Source: Circinella umbellata (taxonomy: Eukaryota; Mucoromycota; Mucoromycetes; Mucorales; Lichtheimiaceae). From it: a DNA stretch of 64,000 nt. The notes below the pieces were generated by a model, which ran no database searches, was not told the DNA's origin, and saw only the letters and a list, made by a program, of their open reading frames with translations. The DNA lies in contig JAIWNF010000026.1 in NCBI GenBank assembly GCA_025093555.1, positions 1-64,000 of the forward strand. The letters are read 5' to 3'. Both the position numbers and the translations under genes were made by a program. This document shows positions 12,618-26,066 of this stretch, in pieces. How positions within the stretch are numbered: position 1 is the stretch's first letter; each line of letters opens with the position of its first letter.

Positions 12618-14157
12618 CATTCATTCACATATTCATATTCATTATCAGTATTATTATTATTTTTTACTTGTCCATTTTCATGTCCTATCCTACGTATTTT
12701 CTCTCTCTTCCATCATATGTATATATTAAATTACCTGACCACAATTATAGAATTTACCAAAACCAATACGGTTGGCAACAATGTTAAGATCAGCATCGGG
12801 CAAAACGATTGCTGGTCTAATAAATAATTTTTAAGGATGCATTAGAGTCTAAATTATTGATTTATTCTCAGAAATATTGTTTTTCCCTCACTTCATCCAT
12901 AACTGCAGATATTTATTTAGAATTTTTACTTACGATTTACCACCGAGTTCCAAAGTAACACCAGTAAGATGTTCAGAAGCTGCCTTCATGACAATCTTAC
13001 CAACTTGAGGACTACCAGTATAGAAGATATGATCAAACTTATATTTCAACAAAGCAGTGGTTTCATCTACAGCACCATTAACAATGCGATAGCAATGACT
13101 ATCCAAGTACTTGGGGAAGAGCTCGGTGATAAGGGCCGCGGTATGTGCAGAGACTTCCGAGAGCTATTAAAATTATTATCATTAGAATATGATTCCACTT
13201 CACATGCCGATAATAATAAGAATTCACGTTGACTCATTTATTATTAAATTCATGTAATACCTTCAAAATGACTGTGTTACCAGCTGCAATAGCGCCAGCA
13301 AGAGGGACAAGAGAGAGCTATGGGTCGAACCAAAATAAAATTAAAGTGGATTTTCATTTTAATATATTTTAGGAGGATGTGTTAATTATCACGGTAGTTA
13401 TATTTGTTGTACTAAATAATATTGTGTTTGCTTTTTTTTATTACCTGAACAGGGTAATTCCAGCAACCTATTTGATTTTTGACACCCATTTTATATTAGT
13501 TTCAAATAATAATAATAATAATAATAATAAAAGATCGATAGATAAAAATATAGATAGAGAACAAAAGATTTTACCGAGAATAAGTACGGAACCAAGAGGT
13601 TCCTTGCGAATTACAAGATCATCCATCGCGTTCATTTGCATACGAGGCTTAACTTTTACGTCCTTGGAAAGTTTGTCAAGATTCTAAAAACAGTATATTA
13701 TATATTGTTATATAAGTAGTCTTCTTTTTTTTTTTCTATTACCAATTTTTCTTTTCATAATATGCTGAAAATAATCAAAAAGAATAAATAAACATACGTC
13801 AAGGAAGTAAAGACATTCTTCCAAAGAGGGTGCAATATCACCAGTTAAAGCCTCAGTACGGGGCTTATTCATATCCTTAGCAAGGGCTTCATAGAAACGT
13901 TCTTCGTTATCTTTAACAAGATCATAAAGACGTTGGAGTTGAACCTTACGGAACGCTATGCTACGCGTTTTGCCTATTTTTATTTTAAAAGAAAAGATCG
14001 TGTTTGTTCATTCAATAAACCAGATCAACATATAAAAAACGAATCTCGAGTGTTATGTAGCTTTTTTTTTAATTGTACCAGTTTCATATACACGACGAAC
14101 GAGATGAACGCTGTCTTCAATAGAGTCATAGGGGGTATAAGTAAGTACGGAACTCAT
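11553..14157 (-). CDS. ALDH3-type fatty aldehyde dehydrogenase with C-terminal membrane anchor
   Basis: Eleven exons in coding order: 14079-14157, 13798-13955, 13575-13683, 13445-13467, 13261-13317, 12934-13163, 12735-12816, 12224-12582, 12071-12126, 11922-11981, 11553-11839. They sum to 1500 nt, 499 residues. It oxidises long-chain aldehydes to fatty acids with NAD(P)+ (family knowledge, compare HFD1 and ALDH3A2). Visible motifs are [11 protein letters not shown] across a 23-nt micro-exon, [13 protein letters not shown] (cofactor loop), LELGGKSPA with the general-base Glu, [13 protein letters not shown] with the catalytic Cys, [10 protein letters not shown], and [13 protein letters not shown]. 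The last about 17 residues before the basic KRR end are hydrophobic ([12 protein letters not shown]), so the enzyme is probably tail-anchored in the ER or mitochondrial outer membrane. One intron carries a TA microsatellite (12584-12613). Confidence 0.93.
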
Positions 14158-17100
14158 TGTATATTATAAGAGAATGGAGAAAAATAAAAAGGAATGAGAA
14201 AAAAAAAAAGAAGTTATTGATATAGAATAGAAAAAAAAAAGCAATTTCTATTTTGCTTTTCTGCTGACGGATGATTCTCAGGCAACCATTTAAGGAAAAT
14301 TCGTGCTTACAGCACTCTGTGTATGCTCTTAGTCTTGAATTAAAAAAAATTACTCTCAATTGGGTTTTGATATGTCGGTGTATAATATACGAATATAGAA
14401 GGAACACATAAGTCCCATAAATTACACCATGTGAAATTACCTAAGCCTTTTTATTCTTTTTCAGTTCTCTTGATTCACTATTATTCCATAGTTATTATGT
14501 TAGTAAATTTGTTAACCTATATCTTTACTTTGTTATTATAAAATACTACCTATTGCTTATCCGGACAAGAAATAATAGATTAGTATACACGGGAAAGAGA
14601 TAATAAAACATATAGTCTAACTACTATTTGTTTAAAGTATATCCATAGTTACTCGTTGCTTAGATAACCAAAATTAAACATAAAACAGATATGTACAAGG
14701 TGATGTCTGAAGTATTAATTTATTTGCTCTCTTCCTTTCCTAATTCCTATATACATACAATATACAGTTGTCATTTTACTATGACACATGTTTGTCATAC
14801 TCACGGGAATATAAGAATTCTCATAATTAAGAAAGTCTACACTGTTTGATGAGAGTAAATTTGCATATATTCAAAAATGACATTATCAGCGAAAACTATA
14901 GTGCATACTTACAAGCAAAGCATTGCTTGTCGTACGAGTGAGTTAGAATAGTATTAAACCATAATAAATGGTTACTTAAAACAAGTTTCTGTCAAGGAAA
15001 ATCTTTTGCTTTAATGTGAAACCCGATACGGAAAAACTTGTTTTTCCGTGCCAAGTGCCAAATGGCAGCTGGGTAATTCTCTTCGGTCTAATTGTTTTTT
15101 CCTGCTTCAGGTTCAAAGAATGGTTAACAATATAATGCCTGTTTGCAACATGAAATTGAAACCAAATATATATATATATATGTAAAAGGATAGACAGCCG
15201 TAATATATTATTACAAGATTTATAGTTAACATATTATAAAAGAATAACCGACAAATAACTTTATTTATGTTAAAGGGTTTCGCACTAGAAGATTGCAACA
15301 AAGACGAGTAGTAAAATGATACAATTTTTGTTAGCTAACACCAGTCGGTTATTTTTTTTTCCTTGAAGACTTCTTTTTATTTTAAGGTCTTCTTCATTTA
15401 CAGGTCTTTTCCAAAGAGTATATTTTTGGCTTTAAAGTCCCAATATAGCTGGTATTTATTGAGAAAAGTCCAATTCTGTGATGTTATCCAAAGAATAAAA
15501 TATCTGACATAGCTCAAAGAGTATAATAAATAAGAGAATATTCAATTAGTTCTAGGCCTGTAACCAAGATGAAATGAAAAAATAATTATATGTTTTAACC
15601 TTTGTACCGTTGCTTTAATCTTTTTTTTTAGTAATAAATATTCACCGTACGAGATTAATATGAAGTATTTTAAAGTATGTAATGTCCCGATCCACTTTGT
15701 CCAGGAAAAAAAATATGTTTATTATTACGTACTATGTGTAATGCTGTCTAAAAAATGGACACAAACAAGAACAGAACATTGATACAATCTGCGAGGAATT
15801 TATTATGATATAAATTTGAATGTCGAGAAACTGTTTTATTATGTGGTATGTTTAATTCACAATTTTTTTTTGCTGGCTGTAATTCTAGATTGTGCATATA
15901 ATATAAATTGGAAGTTTCCCGCGCGAATATATTTGTAACAATTTACTAAGAAAAAGGGTTTTATATGAACATTCAATTCTACGTAGAAGAGAGTAAATGT
16001 ATATATTTACTTTTCTTTTTACACGTATGTACGTACTATAAACATATTTAATGTACGTACATGGTAACGTTATCTCATCATATTGTATAAAACAATTTTC
16101 TAATTAGACAAAAAAAAATGTCTCAATAAGCTGTCAAACAAAAGTGCTTTACACATCACTGTGCGTTAAAAAAAGCTTATTCGAATTAGAAGAAAGAAAG
16201 TATAAGAAAAAAGTGTAAGCGAATCATGATTGTAAAGCTTTCGTTTCAAGAGACAAAGTTGATATGACACATCATAGTTTTTTTTCGCCTATTACGTGCT
16301 ACGTAGCATAATTTAATAGCACATGACTGATGATTGTACACTTACAATCGAGTTCGATCGGGCAGATGAATGAGAGAGTGTATTATAACAAAAAGAGGGT
16401 AGAAAGAAAGAAGAGCTCCAATATATATGATATAAAAACGATATGATCCCCTGGATGTCAGGAAACCGTTTCTTTGTATACGTCGAAGTTTCAAGATTGA
16501 ATACGTAAGTATATTGTCCTAAAATTTTATAGCCAATTACTCTTTGTCCATCTTTAAAATATTAATTTCAAAATTGAAAACATTTTTTAACCAACAATAT
16601 TATTATTATTATTTGCATCAACATTATAGTATCACATTCAATCAAGTTACGTACGTAATATTATTATAGATGTGCTCAATAACACAGTTACGTACGTCGA
16701 AGCTATTATGATACATTTCTCTTATTGCAGATAATATATCATAAATTATATCAAATGAATCTTTTAGACTTTTAGCAACTAAATAATTGACCTGACAATG
16801 GAAGTAGTTTTCTTTGAGCATAAAGTCTCTCAAACTCATTATAAGATTTCTCTTTTGTGCATTCAGACGTAATATTCCTAAATTTAAGAACTCTCACAAC
16901 CCAAATTTCTATTCTATTTCATATAATTTATATGTTATTTAGATACAACAACATAGTGTATTCTTTCTTTTTTTATTTACAAAGTACTTTGATTATACAT
17001 TGGACGCCTAAACATAGTCAAACCCTTTCTACGTATTGGGATTCGACGATTCAATACGTAAGAGAGTGGAATTAACAATGAATAAAAAAGACAGAACCAT

Positions 17101-17475
17101 GTATTCTCTTGTACTTTTTATCCAATTCCACTATATAACATTCAATATAACAGCATCTCCAAGAATTCATATAAAGTATATACATAAGAACGAAATTATT
17201 ATTTAAATGTGGCGACAAGAACCTATACTGCCTAACCTTTATTTGCTATAAAGCATATATATATATATATATAGTATATGGGCCAAGTGAAAGCGATAGT
17301 TTGATTTGTTTTTTTGCATTACCTATAAAAGATAAAATAATGTAAAATACGCTAGGTTTCATGTTCTTCTTGGCACAATTTATGCCCATAAATTTTTTTT
17401 AAAAGTTTGGATCCAGCTCTTTTAATTTTTTTTTTCTGCTTTGTTGCGTTCTCTTCTTTTTCTTTCTTTCCAAAT
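14158..17475. other. Long intergenic region, no gene seen
   Basis: This 3.3 kb AT-rich stretch shows no coding region that I can support. Short ORFs (14126-14407 on -, 15113-15301 on -, 16642-16839 on -, 16857-17075 on +) have no motifs and no coherent splicing. An RFX/X-box-like palindrome GTTGCTTAGATAAC sits at 14655-14668. TA runs occur near 15167 and 17257, the latter a plausible TATA region for the gene starting at 17476. Confidence 0.55.
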
Positions 17476-19407
17476 ATGCACTTGACAACAAATATAATAA
17501 AAGAATTATACGATCAACCATTAGCTGAGATCAAACAGATCGAAGCAACAAATAAAGAAATTACAACTATTGATGAAGATATTTCAAAGTGCAAGAAACT
17601 ACATAAACTAATTCTTACTGATAACGCGTTATCTGGAGACGTTCTTTCACCTTTAAATGCTTTAAAATCATTAACTTTCCTCAACTTGTCAAACAATCAA
17701 TTAACTTCTTTAAAAAGTCTTAAAGATCTACCCGAACTTAATGGTAAAATGATCTTATTTTTTCTTATTTTATTTCATGTGATTGGTTTTAATTTATTAA
17801 TCGTTATTACTTTTTTTTATATATAAACTAGTTTTAAATGTTGCTCGTAATCGCTTAAATACGATCGATTCAACCATTAAAACTTTTACAAATTTGAAAG
17901 CACTTATTCTTAATAATAATGATATTTCGTCTGTGAATGTTGAAGTATTATCTTCATTATCAAATCTTAATACGATCGGTAAGATAATAATAATAATTCT
18001 TTTTCTGGATATTTTTACGTAGATAAAGAGAGTTGTTTGTATGATGTTACAAAAAAATAAATAAATCGCTAACCACTTCTCCTCTCTTAATGATATAGTA
18101 TTATCACATAATTCGATTGAAAAGATACCCTCATTATCAGTATTGACTGGATTGAATAAACTTTCGTTGGCTCACAACGCATTAGATGATTTGCCTGACT
18201 TTACATCCAATACTGCACTTAAACAACTTCGAGTGAATGATAATGAAATTAGTAAAATACCTGATACCCTAAGAAACTGTCACTCACTCGAAATGTTAGA
18301 CTTTGGAAATAATAATCTTGCTGAATGGCGGTAATGTATTCAAATAATAATATTCAGTATAATCGTGGTTTATAATAGTAATAATAATGACAATGATAGA
18401 CTAATATTGAAGTATTTATAATAGAGATGTTGCTTCTCTTGGTTCGTTGTTAGGATTGATTAATCTTAATTTGAAAGGAAATCCGATTACCGAGAAGGAT
18501 AACTATCAAGAAACCGTAAGTTTTTTTTTCTTGATTCAAAGAAATAGATTCTTTCTCCTTTACAAAAAAAGAGAGATATTAAAAAGATTAATATATATAT
18601 ATATATATATATATGTAGATTCTTAAGCTTGTACCTTCATTACGTGTATTGGATGGGGAACGATTCGATCCCAAATTTCTTGAACGACGAGAGAAACAAA
18701 AAGCCAATCCTAAATTAATGGAAAAGAAACAACGACTGAAGCGTTTAAAACAAGAAAAAGAACAGGAAAAGATGTTAGTGGATACTACTGAAGAAGTCCC
18801 ACGTAAAAAACGAGCACGATATGATGATGAAACAGCTTCTAGTCGTGCAAAGAAACAACAACAAAAAACACAAGTAAATGTAGAACAACCAAGAAAAACA
18901 AAGATAGCAACAACGACAACAAAGGATAATAAGAAAAAACTTGAAAATAAAAAGGTTAAATCGACAGTTACTCCATCATCATCAACCGTGGAAACAACTA
19001 AAGAACCTATTAAGAAAACAAAATCTGAAAATAACACAATCATTAATAAGAAACGTAAAGAAACAGCAACGACAGAAATGGATGATGAAAAGACAGAAAA
19101 TAAAACATCCAAAGCACCAGCGGAAAAGAAACAAAAGACAACAGCAGCAACAAAAAGTGGAAAAGATCAATTCTTTGTCAAAGATTCGACCAAAGATGAA
19201 AAGAAGGATCAAAATATTGAATCCGTTCGTTCGGTTTCTAATGCAATGCGTGAACGATCAGGTGTGGTTGGTGTTGTGGAAATGATGCAAAATCAAAAGA
19301 AAGCAGCTAAATCAGGTGTGGATGTATTGGATGTATTGATGGGTCAACAAAAAGAAAAAGAAACATCCACGGGTACTGGTTTAGATGTAGGCGGTTGGGA
19401 AGATTAA
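17476..19407 (+). CDS. Leucine-rich repeat protein with basic coiled C-terminal tail
   Basis: Five exons: 17476-17743, 17832-17978, 18099-18330, 18425-18515 and 18619-19407. They give 508 residues in consistent phase. The N-terminal half (about 30-270) holds SDS22/U2A'-style LRRs of 22-24 residues, such as LTFLNLSNNQLTSL, LKALILNNNDISSV, LNTIVLSHNSIEKI and LINLNLKGNPIT. They close with an LRRcap-like LVPSLRVLDGERF. The rest is a Lys/Glu-rich helical tail with many KK/KR clusters, suggesting nuclear or nucleolar location, and ends in DVGGWED. I do not recognise an orthologue with a fixed function. A protein-protein scaffold is the safest reading. It is convergent with VPS53. Confidence 0.85.
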
Positions 19408-19897
19408 ACTCATTTGATTGACATTAATGCCTTCACTATTTTCTATACTATTGTAATAATAATAATTTTTTTCTTTTATGCATTTTTTTTATCACATTTT
19501 ATTAAATAATAACAATAACATTTTAGCATTTTATTCTGTATTTTTTTTTTGTCAAGTCAATTTGTTGTCATGAACAACTATCTTACAGACATGCTGTATA
19601 TAGATAATATAAATAATATGCTGTCATGGTTTCTTACGTACTGTTTTAATTTTTTGTGTTTCACATTTTACTTCACTATTAATATCATAAATTATACAGA
19701 AATGATGTCATTGGGATGTAACAACAAATAATAATGCATATCGCGGATTCTTCCTTGTGTATACATACATGGTATCCATTGTATATAATGCTCGATATAA
19801 TTACCCTATTTTCATTCTTATAAACAACTGTAAATTCGTTTCAAAAGAGACAACAAAACAAAATGTAACGATGTAAATTATCTTTTTTATTTGTTTA
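19408..19897. other. Convergent 3' intergenic spacer
   Basis: About 490 bp lie between the LRR gene (+) and VPS53 (-). The DNA is T/A-rich with no supported ORF; the frame at 19549-19731 is AT-biased noise. It is presumed to hold both 3' UTRs. Confidence 0.6.
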
Positions 19898-22800
19898 TTA
19901 AGTACGTCGATTTTGTTGTTCACGACGTTCCTGAAGATCTTTTCGGAAAGCCATGCCAGTCATGACTAATTTTCTAAAATTTTCATTTAATCTACCCGTT
20001 CTATTACCACCACCAGTATTACCAAATGGAGATGATGATCCATCCGTTGTGGGTGATGCAGAATAAAGTGTCGGTGATCCTTGCATATTTCGAGCAAAAG
20101 GAGGAAGGGAATTTGGATTAAAATTGGAAGCAGATGTAGCAATAGTTGATAAAGAAGTAGTGATAGCACTAGGTAAATTGGATGATGCTGGTATAGATGT
20201 ATTACCAGTTTCTGTGACAGGTAAAATATTTGAATTTTCTGCAAGATCATTGGAATGTTGCATTATACGGCGTTGAAATGCGTCTAATAAGGGCCCTTGT
20301 TCTGGTTTTTTCACTCCCTTAATAATAAATATAAAATAATTGTTAATATTGAATCTTATACTTTTTTTATTATTATTGGTATTTACCTTTAGTTCCAATA
20401 TACGTGAAAAATTTGTCATGTTGCTATCACCAATAAGGAAGATATAATTTTCAACGTAACCATCAATAGGATCCATGGGGGTCATGACCGTCTTTAATAA
20501 GGTTTCAGCCTTAGATATACCTTTACTTACAAGTTTTCCATATCTATATAATGATTATATTTCAAATGAGATATAACCATTCTTCTTTTTTTTTCTGTTT
20601 CATTATGATACTTTCTTTTTTTCACTTACAAAGTGGGAACAGTAACTGCTCCTTCAACACCCATTAAGGGTATATCCAATAAAAGTGTTTTTATAGCATG
20701 GGTATCCAATAACATCTAAATGTATATAATTATATTTTATATTAATTCATCATTATTGTCACATCAATAATAATAATCATCTATATACTTTTAAAAAGAC
20801 ATACCTGCTCTGCACCAATCTCGGATATATGTTTACATCTGAAAATATATGTAATATATTTTGATAAAAAGGATTCGACAAATCGATCACCAAATGTTCG
20901 GAAATATCGTTTATTTGCAACCGTTCGTCCAATCACTGTTACATAGCGTTTCACTACATCTTGAAGTTGGCTAACATATTCGGATTGATCACCTACTGTA
21001 TCCAATACGCTCCAAGGTAATTTAATCATTTGTTGTAAATGTGGTTCACAACAAGATTCAATACTTCGTACTGCAGAATCAATACATTGCGAAACAGCAC
21101 TAATTTTTACAATGATTATCTTTTAGTATTATCGACATATTAAAAAAAAGAGAAGAAAGAAAGAAAGAAACGTTTACCTCATAAAAGCTTCTTTCACCGT
21201 TTCAAAACTGATTTTTTCTTGATATTCATCATCTACTTTTTCTTTTAACTTTTCTTCTAACTTTCATTTTCTATGTTAGTTTTCTTCTCTTTTTTTTTCT
21301 TGAAGGAGACAAAAAAAAACATATCAATTATTCTTTATAATAAAGAAAGTTTACCTGTGATGTAGTCATACAACAATAATCTGCAGTATTTAATGCCAAA
21401 GTGATATAACGTAAATTTTCAGTGGATAAATTATTACTTTTTTCATTTCTAATGTAGTTAATAAGTTAATAATTTTTTGGTGTCAAATATATTTGTTTAT
21501 AAATTATCTGTAAATTACCTTAAAACACCACCAAGTAAAACAGTATTACAATAGGCATGTAGATGCTTGGCAAACAGTTGACATAAATCATAAAATGCTT
21601 TTCCAGTAGAGAATTTGGCACATTGTACCAATGTTTCTCGATAAAAATAAAATAAATCTGTACTTGATGGAAGAACTACCATACTACCATCATCATCCGC
21701 ATTCATGTCAGAATCAACATATGAGTTAATCATACTTGTTAATGTTCTAATAATAAAATATCAAATATTTAAGAAATTAAATTAATTTTTCTTTTTCTTC
21801 CTTTATCATCTGATAGATAGGGTTGTAAGTATCATTAAGAATGAAGATCATAAACTTACTGGTCTTCAGCATCAATATATATCCATAGATACGGTTGGAA
21901 ACTTGAAGATATAGATCTTGTAAAGTTAAATGGGCGATCAACACCCAATTTTATCTAATATAATCCTTATCATTTAGTTTACATATTTCTTATAATCCAT
22001 ACGAGTTAAACAAAAAAAAAAAAAAAAAATGTGTAAGTTATTTACCAATTTTTCGTATCGTTTCGTTAATTGTGCTTCAAATTCAATGGTTAACTGAAGT
22101 CCATGTAATAATTCTTTTACATCAGGTTGTGGAGAAGCAGCCAATACTTGTTCCATATCTGATCTATTATATATTAAATTTCATTTCTTGTCAAACTTCC
22201 TAATTCTATTCCATAATTCTAATTTGAATGTAAAAAATAAAAAAAAAAATCGTTATACCTGGTATAATTACAAAATTGTTCACATACTCGGGCAGTGACA
22301 AACCATTGAGGAGGGAAAATGTCAGCATGTTTTTCATCTAATGTTTTTAATAAACGTTTAAGCCAAGCATAACGTCGTGAAATATTATCCAATTGAGAAA
22401 CTTCTTCTGCGTTTCTAAAAATCTGTCGATAATCCATGAGTTGCAAGTCGACATATCGCTTTATTATTTTCTCCCTGGATCAGTTAGTAAAATAAATAGA
22501 TAAATAAATAGATAATCATCATGATTTTTTTTTTATAAATAGATCAAAGAATAACTCACTTGGTTTTATCTCCAAGAGCACTAGCAACTAAACATGTATC
22601 ATGTAATAACCATGTTTGACCAATTAAACTACCATCCTTTTCGAATCTATATTTTTTCTCGAGTTTAATTCATTATTTTTTCAATTCGTTTTTATCCATG
22701 TTAATTATTATTATTACCCATGTTCGAATTCGCGTAGTACACAGCTGTCAAGATCTTTTTGAAGTTGGGTAATACGGTCTGATAGCTCCGAAACTTGCTG

Positions 22801-23715
22801 AACACCTTTATATGATTTAAAATGTTGCATCAATTGAATAACAGCCTATACAATACATTATGATTATTAATATCCAATTTACATTACATATTGGAAAATA
22901 TTAAATTATAATCCATTTGAAAAGTTACCTCAAGTAAGTGTGCACTTTCTTTATATTGTTTATTACGAGACATCGTTTCCAATTGATCCACTGCCGTAAC
23001 TAAATAAATAATATCATTATATTAGATGGATTTTATTATATATAAATATATATATCGATAGAAATAAAGATAAATTACCCAACATTTGAAGACGTTTTAA
23101 TACAGTAACTGAGTGAGTTAAATGTCTCTTTGCATAATCTAATGATTTAACGTCCTGTGTAATCTCCTGCACCATCGATTCTGACTGAGCTGCTTTAAGT
23201 TTAATATCTTGAATTTTTTGAAACAATTCCTAAATAAAATTTATGAGTAAAAAAAATAAAAAAACCCTTCCTTTGGAAACCAAAAAAAAAAAGTTACCTG
23301 TATTGCCTTTTTTGCATGGTCTAATTCTTCAACTCCTCCAGTTTGTGGTTCTGATTGAGATCCTGTTAATCGTTCTGCTTCTATACTTAATTCATCAGTC
23401 TTGGCTTGAAGTTTATTTATTACTGTATCGACTGATGAAAGACTTTGTTCTAAATTTAATAGAATTATCCCGTATTAATTATAAATCCAATTCACATAAT
23501 ATAATGTTATTTAGGGTTTGGACGTAAAGAACAAAAATTGTTGGGTAAAGGTATTCTTTATTTTATTTTTTTCGCTTGCCATTAGGAAAGAGTCGATTGA
23601 TGTATTCTGTTGGGTCGAGATCGGGTGCGTCAAGTGGGTTTTTCACACCGAGAATATGAAGGACATGATGTTCGAGATCAGGTGATACTGATTCCAGTTG
23701 TTGTACATTGGGCAT
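19898..23715 (-). CDS. VPS53: VPS53, GARP/EARP tethering complex subunit
   Basis: Sixteen exons in coding order: 23580-23715, 23298-23449, 23079-23229, 22930-22999, 22718-22845, 22560-22646, 22259-22474, 22046-22163, 21860-21954, 21519-21746, 21355-21448, 21178-21260, 20805-21099, 20630-20715, 20387-20543, 19898-20317, about 838 residues. GARP tethers endosome-derived vesicles at the trans-Golgi. Family signatures are [16 protein letters not shown] (joined across intron 1), [69 protein letters not shown] and [16 protein letters not shown]. The C-terminal 130 residues are Ser/Pro-rich. Intron 1 (23450-23579) starts with GC (AATG|GCAAGC), a GC-AG intron. Exon 4 is one base short of keeping frame: VTAVDQL reads in one frame and [16 protein letters not shown] in another, both conserved. 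Confidence 0.9.
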
Positions 23716-24064
23716 ATTTTCTAGTTAGATAATGATGAAATGAAAGTAAAATATATATTATATATAAAAATAAAGTCGATAAGGTTGTAATAATAATTTA
23801 AAGGCACACCACACACAACTTTCTGCAAATGGTCGCGCGCGGGTTTTTTTTTTTCGTTTTTCTAATTCCCTTTCTTGGACACTATAATAACGCCGCAACC
23901 CATTTCCATTTCACAGCAGGAATCTTTAATTTAGGCCTCAGAAACCATCCAAAGGAAGGAAAAAAAATAGCTCAAATCCTCTATTTGCGAGTGATAATTC
24001 TAATCAAAGCAATTGGAGTTTTTTCATTTATTTATTTGAAATACATAATTTAAATTATTTTTAT

Positions 24065-26066
24065 TTAACCAGCATGTTCAACACAAACAGTAACCAACTT
24101 TCCATCGGGACCGATAGTTGTCTTTAATTGTTCAGGAATAGGAAGTTCCTTGAAATCAGTTTCACCTTCCACTTCTTCTGGTACTAAAATATTAACAGAA
24201 GTAGATTTGGCAGACAAAATTTCAACATCTAACCCTTCCTTTGACAAATAAACAGAACCACTATCACATTTATCAATCGCAATGGTAGGTGTTACATTAA
24301 AGACTTGAAGACCAAATGAACGACAGTTGACTAAATCAACAGTAGACACAGTAGAATCTAATGCAACACCACATTTGACACAAGAATCTATATATGGTGT
24401 ATAAATAGAAATTAAAATATATATTAGCCAAACAAATATATAGACACCTTTTTTTATGCAACTTTTTTTTTGAAACAATACGTTACCCATAGTGACGGCA
24501 TTCACCTTGCCTTTAATGCGAATAGTTGAGTTTTTACATCCAAAGATATAGACAGCTTGGTTGATGGCGGTATCTTCAATAATAATTTCACTATTGTTCT
24601 CATGGTATTCAACAACCCATTTATTGGCTTCGAGTGTTGTCTTTGCAGGTTTCTTGAGAACATATTTGTTTGGTTTAGAAGGTGTAGGAGGTGCTTGTTT
24701 CTTGGGACTACTGACAGTGCTTCCAGCACGTAAATTAGGATTTTTATGAGTCATTTGACTCTTATCTACCTTACGAAGACCAGCAGTAACGCTTTCACCT
24801 TTGTTGATTTCAGCAAAGACGGCTGCTGCACCTGTCTTAGTATCTTGTTCGTTACTATCATCATCAAAGGTCATTGGTGGAGGTGGTGGAGGTGGTGGGG
24901 GTGCACCACCTGCTGGTGGAGGAGGTGGAGGAGCTGATGATGTAGTGGAAGGATTGGCTGATGCACCACTACCTGGTGCATTACCAATAAAAGCTTCTGC
25001 TGATTCACCCTGAGCATTCCATGTTAAACCAGTGGGGTAATTTTCCTTAACATAACCACTAAGCGCGTCCAACATTTCAATAAATGATCGAGTCCACTCC
25101 ACATGAGTTTTATCCCTAATCAATTATTATTATTTTACAAAAAAAAAGTTTAAGAGATCATATACATTGTGTGTGTGTGTATGTTATAAAAAAATATATA
25201 ATAATATAAAACTTACTTATCCTTCCATTCCTTAACAACACGATTTGCATAAAACTGAGCAGCATCCTTCATATCACGAATGAAAGGAACTGGGGTTGGT
25301 TCCTAATATTTCAAAAAACCAAAAAAAAAAAAAAAAAAGTCAATATCCCCACGATTTCCCTTTATCATAATGTTTCACTAAATTTCTCTGCTCCCTCCTC
25401 TTTACTATGTATCATGTTATCTCTATATTCAACTTACACAAGTAAACCAGCCAAGTGCAGGAATACCTTCTGCAACAACGCTTAAATGATTAAATAAAGG
25501 ATCACCACGATTCTTTTCCTTCAGTTCGACGACACCCGATAAAGCTTTTTGAATAGGTTCAATCAATTTCATAAATACACTTGAAGTCATGTCGGGTTTC
25601 TTGGCTAATGAAGCAATGTGAATAATAGTTTTCTCGGCTTCTATAGCTTCAGCTACCAATGCAGCCTATAATATTTCCCATTTATTCAAATGACCCCACC
25701 CCCCATTCGGTTAATAAAAAGTAGGTTATAAAAACATAATCCCGAAAATATATAAAAAAAAAAATAGAACACGTTCTCATTCTTTCGAACTTTATATACC
25801 TGAGTAGCAACGGGATCACCGATAGTCTTGGAAATATCGAGAAACTTTTTAAGAAGAGGACCAACAGCTTCGTCATGTTTTTGTACAGACGCGGGTGTTG
25901 ACTTATCACTTGAAGATGGAACACCCGTGGGTGGAGCTGGAGGTGGTGATGTAGACGAAGCAGCAACAGCGGATGCAGAAGATGCTGAAGTAGCTAAATC
26001 TTCTAAACGAGTTGTAGCAACCTCAAGTCTTTTGATGAGGTTGGCAAGTGAATGAAATTCTGACAT
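24065..26066 (-). CDS. Adenylyl cyclase-associated protein (CAP/Srv2)
   Basis: Five exons in coding order: 25800-26066, 25438-25665, 25217-25302, 24487-25115 and 24065-24387, giving 510 residues, normal for CAP. CAP recycles cofilin-bound actin monomers and in fungi links Ras signalling to adenylyl cyclase. The amphipathic N-terminal helix (LANLIKRLEVATTRLEDLA, about 7-25) is the cyclase-binding segment. It is followed by the helical folded domain (about 60-225), proline tracts at about 251-290 interrupted by Ala/Gly, a WH2-like stretch GLRKVDKSQMTHKNP (about 305-320), and the C-terminal beta-helical CARP domain (from about 355: KWVVEYHEN, KVNAVTM, VNCRSFGLQV, PTIAIDKCDSGSVYLS). It lies about 350 bp downstream of the VPS53 start, on the same strand. 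Confidence 0.95.

Noticed and set aside
18588..19285. Minus- and plus-strand alternative frames over the LRR protein tail
   Set aside because: Shadows of the Lys-rich coding exon in other frames.
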